Assembly: GCA_035259385.1 (NCBI GenBank)
Contig: DATFWL010000189.1
Location: forward strand, 1-8,512
DNA length: 8,512 bases
Origin: QHWK01 sp035259385
GTDB lineage: Bacteria > Acidobacteriota > Vicinamibacteria > Vicinamibacterales > CAVVIG01
Direction of reading: 5' to 3'
Part shown: in pieces, positions 5,577 to 8,512 of the stretch
How positions within the stretch are numbered: position 1 is the stretch's first letter
How the letters are laid out: each line of letters opens with the position of its first letter
Notes under the pieces: generated by a model
Told to the model about the DNA's origin: nothing
Database searches by the model: none
What the model saw: only the letters and a program-made list of their open reading frames with translations
Program-made: the position numbers and the translations under genes

Positions 5577-7037
5577 TTACCGATTCACCGCGCGGAAGGT
5601 CTCGGCCGATCCGCGCGCGCTGAAGTTGATCTCCGTCCCGGCTGCGCGGCCGGTCACCTGATAGACGCCGCCCAACTGCAGGAACGTCATCGTCGATCCC
5701 GACGCGTCGCGGGTGAGCGCCATCGCGGTCTGTACCGACTCCGTCACCTCGAGCCGCAGCGTCATCTCCAGCCGCCGATCGCGCGACTCGATGGTGAGGG
5801 TGCGCGGGCGCCCGTGCTCCTCATCCTCACGGATCGCGACGTCAGTCGAGAACGCGATCGGGCCGTCGGCGCCGATCACGGCGAGCACGCCGGGGACGCG
5901 CGCCGGATCGGCGACGTCGGCCGGCGGAAACACGCGGCCGTAGATGATCGACGTCGCGCCGCTGGTGACCTGGCCCCACTGCCATCGCACGCCTTCCCAG
6001 TAGCCCCAGTTGTGATCGTGATAGCCCGCCATGCCGTTGACGTCGATCTCCTCGGGCCCCATGCGAAGCGTGCCGGTGAACGCGCCGGAGAGTACCGGCA
6101 CGACGTATCCGGACAGCCAGCCGCGTGCGCCGCGAATCGTCGCCGGCGGAATCGACCGGCCGGCCGCCGGCGTCAGGACCACCTCACCGCTCAATCCCGG
6201 CGACGGATTCGGCTGCCCGTCGGCGGCGAGCGCGAGCACGATCCGGTAGCGGCCGTCCGTGCCGAGGCGGACGCTGTTGCCGGCGACGTCGAGGTCGGGC
6301 GCCCGATCGAGCAGATCGCGATCCTCGACGAATCCTCGCGCCGAGAAATTTCTCGTCGCGCCGCCGCGATTCAGCTGCAGGCGCACGAACGCCGGCCGCA
6401 CGCCGGACGCGCCCGGCGGACCGGTGATGAACGTCAGATAGAAGCGCTGCGACCCGTCCGGCGATCGCGCGTTGAAGTACAGCCACTCGGCCCACGACGC
6501 CCGGGCGACCGCGCCGGGCTCGCCGCCCCGACCGTCGACGGGCGCCGCGGGCGCGCTGTCGGGCGTCGGGTGGAATCGATCCATCGCCCGCAGCAGATCG
6601 CCGGGCGCGGGATCGATCCATCGCGCGTCAGCCGGCTCGTCGACCCAGCGCGCCACGTCCGCCGTCTCCGGATCGCCGACCGCGCGCTCGCGGCTCGGAA
6701 TGCCGCCGCGCACCGCGATCGGGCCGCTCGCGTTGGCGGAGAGCAGGTACACCGTGCCGCGCCGCGTCGGCGAGGCTGCGGCCACGCGCGGCGCCAGCGC
6801 CGGCGACGTCACCCCGCTCGTCAGCACGAAGCGGGCGCTGTCGATCGGGCCGATCGCGCCGGTCAGGACGAGGTCGCCGCCGCCCGCGAGCGCCGGCGAG
6901 TGCGCCTGCTCGAGGATCACTTCGCCGACGCCGAGCAGTTCGGCCATCACGGCAATCGACAGGCCGAACCCGATCGACAGGACGGCGCTCCGCAGCGGCC
7001 GCGTCACGAGCGAACGGACGGCCAGGCGGAGGATCAC
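5577..7037 (-). CDS. CrtC/AttH-like lipocalin protein with FtsX-like N-terminal helix
   Basis: This 486-residue protein has two parts. Residues 3-45 (LRLAVRSLVTRPLRSAVLS, then GFGLSIAVMAELLGVGEV) look like the first amphipathic and membrane helix of a MacB/FtsX-type permease, and no later segment is hydrophobic enough to span the membrane. From about 180 to the end it resembles the CrtC/AttH (carotenoid 1,2-hydratase-like) lipocalin family: WAEWLYFNARSPDG (182-195) corresponds to the family EWWYF region, and GYHDHNWGYWEG (338-349) to its central His/Trp motif. Residues 60-175 are a linker of unknown fold. It is probably anchored in the inner membrane with the lipocalin part outside. The GTG start at 7037 overlaps the ATPase stop (GTGA); the frame continues further upstream, but only antisense to or out of frame with the ATPase motifs. 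AttH-like proteins are known beside ABC transporters, which fits; ligand and any catalytic activity are unknown. Confidence 0.8.
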   Translation of the reverse strand: MILRLAVRSLVTRPLRSAVLSIGFGLSIAVMAELLGVGEVILEQAHSPALAGGGDLVLTGAIGPIDSARFVLTSGVTSPALAPRVAAASPTRRGTVYLLSANASGPIAVRGGIPSRERAVGDPETADVARWVDEPADARWIDPAPGDLLRAMDRFHPTPDSAPAAPVDGRGGEPGAVARASWAEWLYFNARSPDGSQRFYLTFITGPPGASGVRPAFVRLQLNRGGATRNFSARGFVEDRDLLDRAPDLDVAGNSVRLGTDGRYRIVLALAADGQPNPSPGLSGEVVLTPAAGRSIPPATIRGARGWLSGYVVPVLSGAFTGTLRMGPEEIDVNGMAGYHDHNWGYWEGVRWQWGQVTSGATSIIYGRVFPPADVADPARVPGVLAVIGADGPIAFSTDVAIREDEEHGRPRTLTIESRDRRLEMTLRLEVTESVQTAMALTRDASGSTMTFLQLGGVYQVTGRAAGTEINFSARGSAETFRAVNR

Positions 7038-7702
7038 GTGACGATCCGTCCGCTGCTCATCGCCAGCCGGCGCGACGCGCGCGCCGCCAGCGCGTGATTG
7101 TGCGTGACCACCAGCAGCGCCGTTCCGTCGCCGTTCACGCGCTGGAAGAGATCGGCGATGTGATCGCTCGTCGACTCGTCCAGCTCGCCGGTCGGCTCGT
7201 CGGCGAGCAGCAGCGCCGGCCGGTTGGCGAGCGCGCGGGCGATCGCCGCGCGCTGCATCTCGCCGCCGGAGAGCTGCGACGGCAGATGGTCCGCGCGATC
7301 GGCCAGCCCCACGTAATCGAGCAGCTCGCGGGTCCGTTCGCGCCTCGCCGCCGCGGACGCGCCGGCTTCGGCCTGCGGCAGCTCGACGTTTTCCGCTGCG
7401 GTCAGCATCGGCAGCAGGAAGAACCGCTGGAAGACGAACCCGATCCGCGTGAGCCGCAAGCGCCCGCGCTCGGCTTCGGACATCGCGGCGAGGTCGCGTC
7501 CTTCGAACGCCACCGATCCCGCCGTCGGCGTGTCGACCGCGCCGAGCAGGTGGAGGAGCGTCGATTTGCCGCACCCCGATGGTCCGGTGATCGCGACGTA
7601 TTCGCCGGCCGCGATCGTGAGCGACACCTGCTTGAGCGCCGCGACGGGGCCGGCCGCCATCGGGAACACCCGGCTCACGTCGTGCGCGCGCACGATCTCC
7701 AT
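7034..7702 (-). CDS. LolD/MacB-type ABC transporter ATPase
   Basis: This 222-residue ATPase powers the adjacent permease from the cytoplasmic side. It has Walker A GPSGCGKST (40-48), Q-loop FQ (91-92), signature LSGGEMQRA (144-152), Walker B ALLLADEP (163-170) followed by TGELDESTS, and the switch His201 in VVTHN. Length and FQRFFLLPMLTAAENVELP (91-109) place it with the LolD/MacB/FtsE group, whose permeases transmit force to the periplasm rather than moving substrate through the membrane. The ATG at 7702 shares its A with the permease stop (TGATG), and the stop overlaps the next start (GTGA), so the three genes are almost certainly one translationally coupled operon. All nucleotide-binding motifs are intact. 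It is not possible to tell lipoprotein release, peptide export or antibiotic efflux apart from this subunit alone. Confidence 0.95.
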   Translation of the reverse strand: MEIVRAHDVSRVFPMAAGPVAALKQVSLTIAAGEYVAITGPSGCGKSTLLHLLGAVDTPTAGSVAFEGRDLAAMSEAERGRLRLTRIGFVFQRFFLLPMLTAAENVELPQAEAGASAAARRERTRELLDYVGLADRADHLPSQLSGGEMQRAAIARALANRPALLLADEPTGELDESTSDHIADLFQRVNGDGTALLVVTHNHALAARASRRLAMSSGRIVT

Positions 7703-8512
7703 CAGTCCACGACCTCGCGGCGCAGCGTCGCTGCAATCGGCATCCGGGCGGTGAGCCACATCGGGTACGCGGCGGCGGCGAACGCGGTGGTCACGAGGAG
7801 GCCGAGGTGGATGTAGAGCGCGCGCCGTTCGAAGACGAAGAAATGAAGTTGTTCGGGGAGGCCGGGCATCTGCCGCAGGATGTGGTCGAGCCCGACGGCG
7901 AGCGCCTCGCCGAGCGGAATCGCGAGCAGGCCGCCGACGCCGACGAGCAGCGCCGACTCCCACAGCAGCATGGCGGCGATTCGCGTCCGGGCGATCCCGA
8001 TGGCGCGGAGCGCCGCGATTTCGCCGAGCCGCTGGTTGACCGAGACGGTCAGCAGCGTCGCGACCAGCAGAAACACGAACACCATCGTCAGCGACGACAG
8101 CACGATCGAAATCTGGCGGAAGTAGGCGAAGCCGTTGCGGTTGAACTGCTCGACGACGTCGTCGTTGGAGTAGACCGCGAGACCCTGATGCCGGCGTTGC
8201 ACGGCTGCGACGACGTCCGCGCGCGCGACCTCGGGGCGCGACGCGATGAGGATCAGGTCGGCGTCGCCTGCTTCGCTTTCCGCCGCCGCGCGCTGAAAGG
8301 CGTCCATCGTGGTCGCCACGTCGTCGGTACCGGCCGCGGAAAACGCAAACTGTGCGACGCCGACGACGTGGCAGGTAACGGCCGGCAGTGCCGACGCGAC
8401 GCCGGGCGGTTCGGTGATCAGGCGGACGTCGGCACCGGGCGCAAGGCCGAGACTGTCGGCCAGTGGCTGCCCCACCACGACCGGACAGGCGGGGCCGGAG
8501 GCGTCCTTCGGA
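7702..8512 (-). CDS. FtsX/MacB-type ABC permease, 5'-truncated by window edge
   Basis: The visible 269 residues are the C-terminal part; the frame stays open to the right edge, so the N-terminus with the first membrane helix lies outside. An internal GTG at 8478 is not a true start, since coding continues upstream as PKDASGPACPV in the same frame. The extracytoplasmic portion (up to about residue 130) includes VVVGQPLADSLGLAPGADV, typical of MacB-type periplasmic core domains. Three membrane segments follow, at about 134-158 (ISIVLSSLTMVFVFLLVATL), 180-205 and 232-253, with the conserved cytoplasmic turn NQRLGEIAALRAIGIARTRI after the first, which contacts the ATPase in this family. It ends with a TGA overlapping the ATPase ATG by one base. 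It is a FtsX-family (type VII) permease; the exact subfamily is uncertain. It probably works with the ATPase and the lipocalin-like protein. Confidence 0.9.
   Translation of the reverse strand, partial: PKDASGPACPVVVGQPLADSLGLAPGADVRLITEPPGVASALPAVTCHVVGVAQFAFSAAGTDDVATTMDAFQRAAAESEAGDADLILIASRPEVARADVVAAVQRRHQGLAVYSNDDVVEQFNRNGFAYFRQISIVLSSLTMVFVFLLVATLLTVSVNQRLGEIAALRAIGIARTRIAAMLLWESALLVGVGGLLAIPLGEALAVGLDHILRQMPGLPEQLHFFVFERRALYIHLGLLVTTAFAAAAYPMWLTARMPIAATLRREVVD

Noticed and set aside
5559..7097. 512-codon plus-strand ORF opposite the lipocalin-like gene
   Set aside because: Arg/His/Asp-rich antisense frame with no domain; the minus frame has clear family motifs and operon overlap.
7038..7736. 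Upstream extension of the lipocalin-like frame through the ATPase gene
   Set aside because: These 233 codons overlap the ATPase in another frame and show shadow composition; the GTG at 7037 coupled to the ATPase stop is the sensible start.

Overview
The window is visibly GC-rich and gene-dense, with strong third-position G/C bias in every real gene and four long antisense shadow ORFs that are only a by-product of that bias. The protein set (an MFS_3-type exporter, an FmdB-type zinc ribbon, a lipoprotein with a TPR-like region, TypA/BipA, and a MacB-type ABC operon ending in a CrtC/AttH-like lipocalin) together with the intergenic repeats suggests a soil or sediment bacterium, perhaps Acidobacteriota of the Vicinamibacteria type. 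That placement is an inference from general resemblance; there is no rRNA or other decisive marker here.

Layout. 24-1322 (-) is an MFS exporter. 1323-1432 is a palindromic array of AATTAAG-like heptamers. 1427-1657 (-) is a small FmdB-type zinc-ribbon protein. 1675-1765 is a second heptamer array (ATGGCTG units on the left, their inverse on the right). 1766-3316 (+) is a lipoprotein with a TPR-like region. 3317-3596 is a non-coding gap holding two inverted nonamer arrays that flank a strong 30-bp-arm hairpin. 3597-5456 (+) is the ribosome-associated GTPase TypA/BipA. 5457-5576 is a convergent gap with a third nonamer array. 5577-8512 (-) is a three-gene ABC operon read from the right edge: an FtsX/MacB-type permease (N-terminus outside the window), a LolD/MacB-like ATPase, and an unusual protein with one permease-like N-terminal membrane helix followed by a CrtC/AttH-like lipocalin domain. 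The operon genes overlap by 1 and 4 bases, implying translational coupling.

How the parts work together. The ABC genes probably form one mechanotransmission-type transporter or chaperone unit at the inner membrane, with the lipocalin-like partner handling a hydrophobic ligand on the outer face; the substrate cannot be read from sequence. The other genes look like independent housekeeping or accessory units.

The most unusual signal is non-coding. Each of the four gaps between non-overlapping genes contains an array of 7-bp or 9-bp units arranged wholly or partly as inverted repeats, and the arrays run right up to, or into, start and stop codons (GTG of the MFS gene, TAA of the FmdB gene, ATG of the lipoprotein gene). 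Three different unit sequences with the same architecture suggest a class of short inverted-array elements rather than one repeat.
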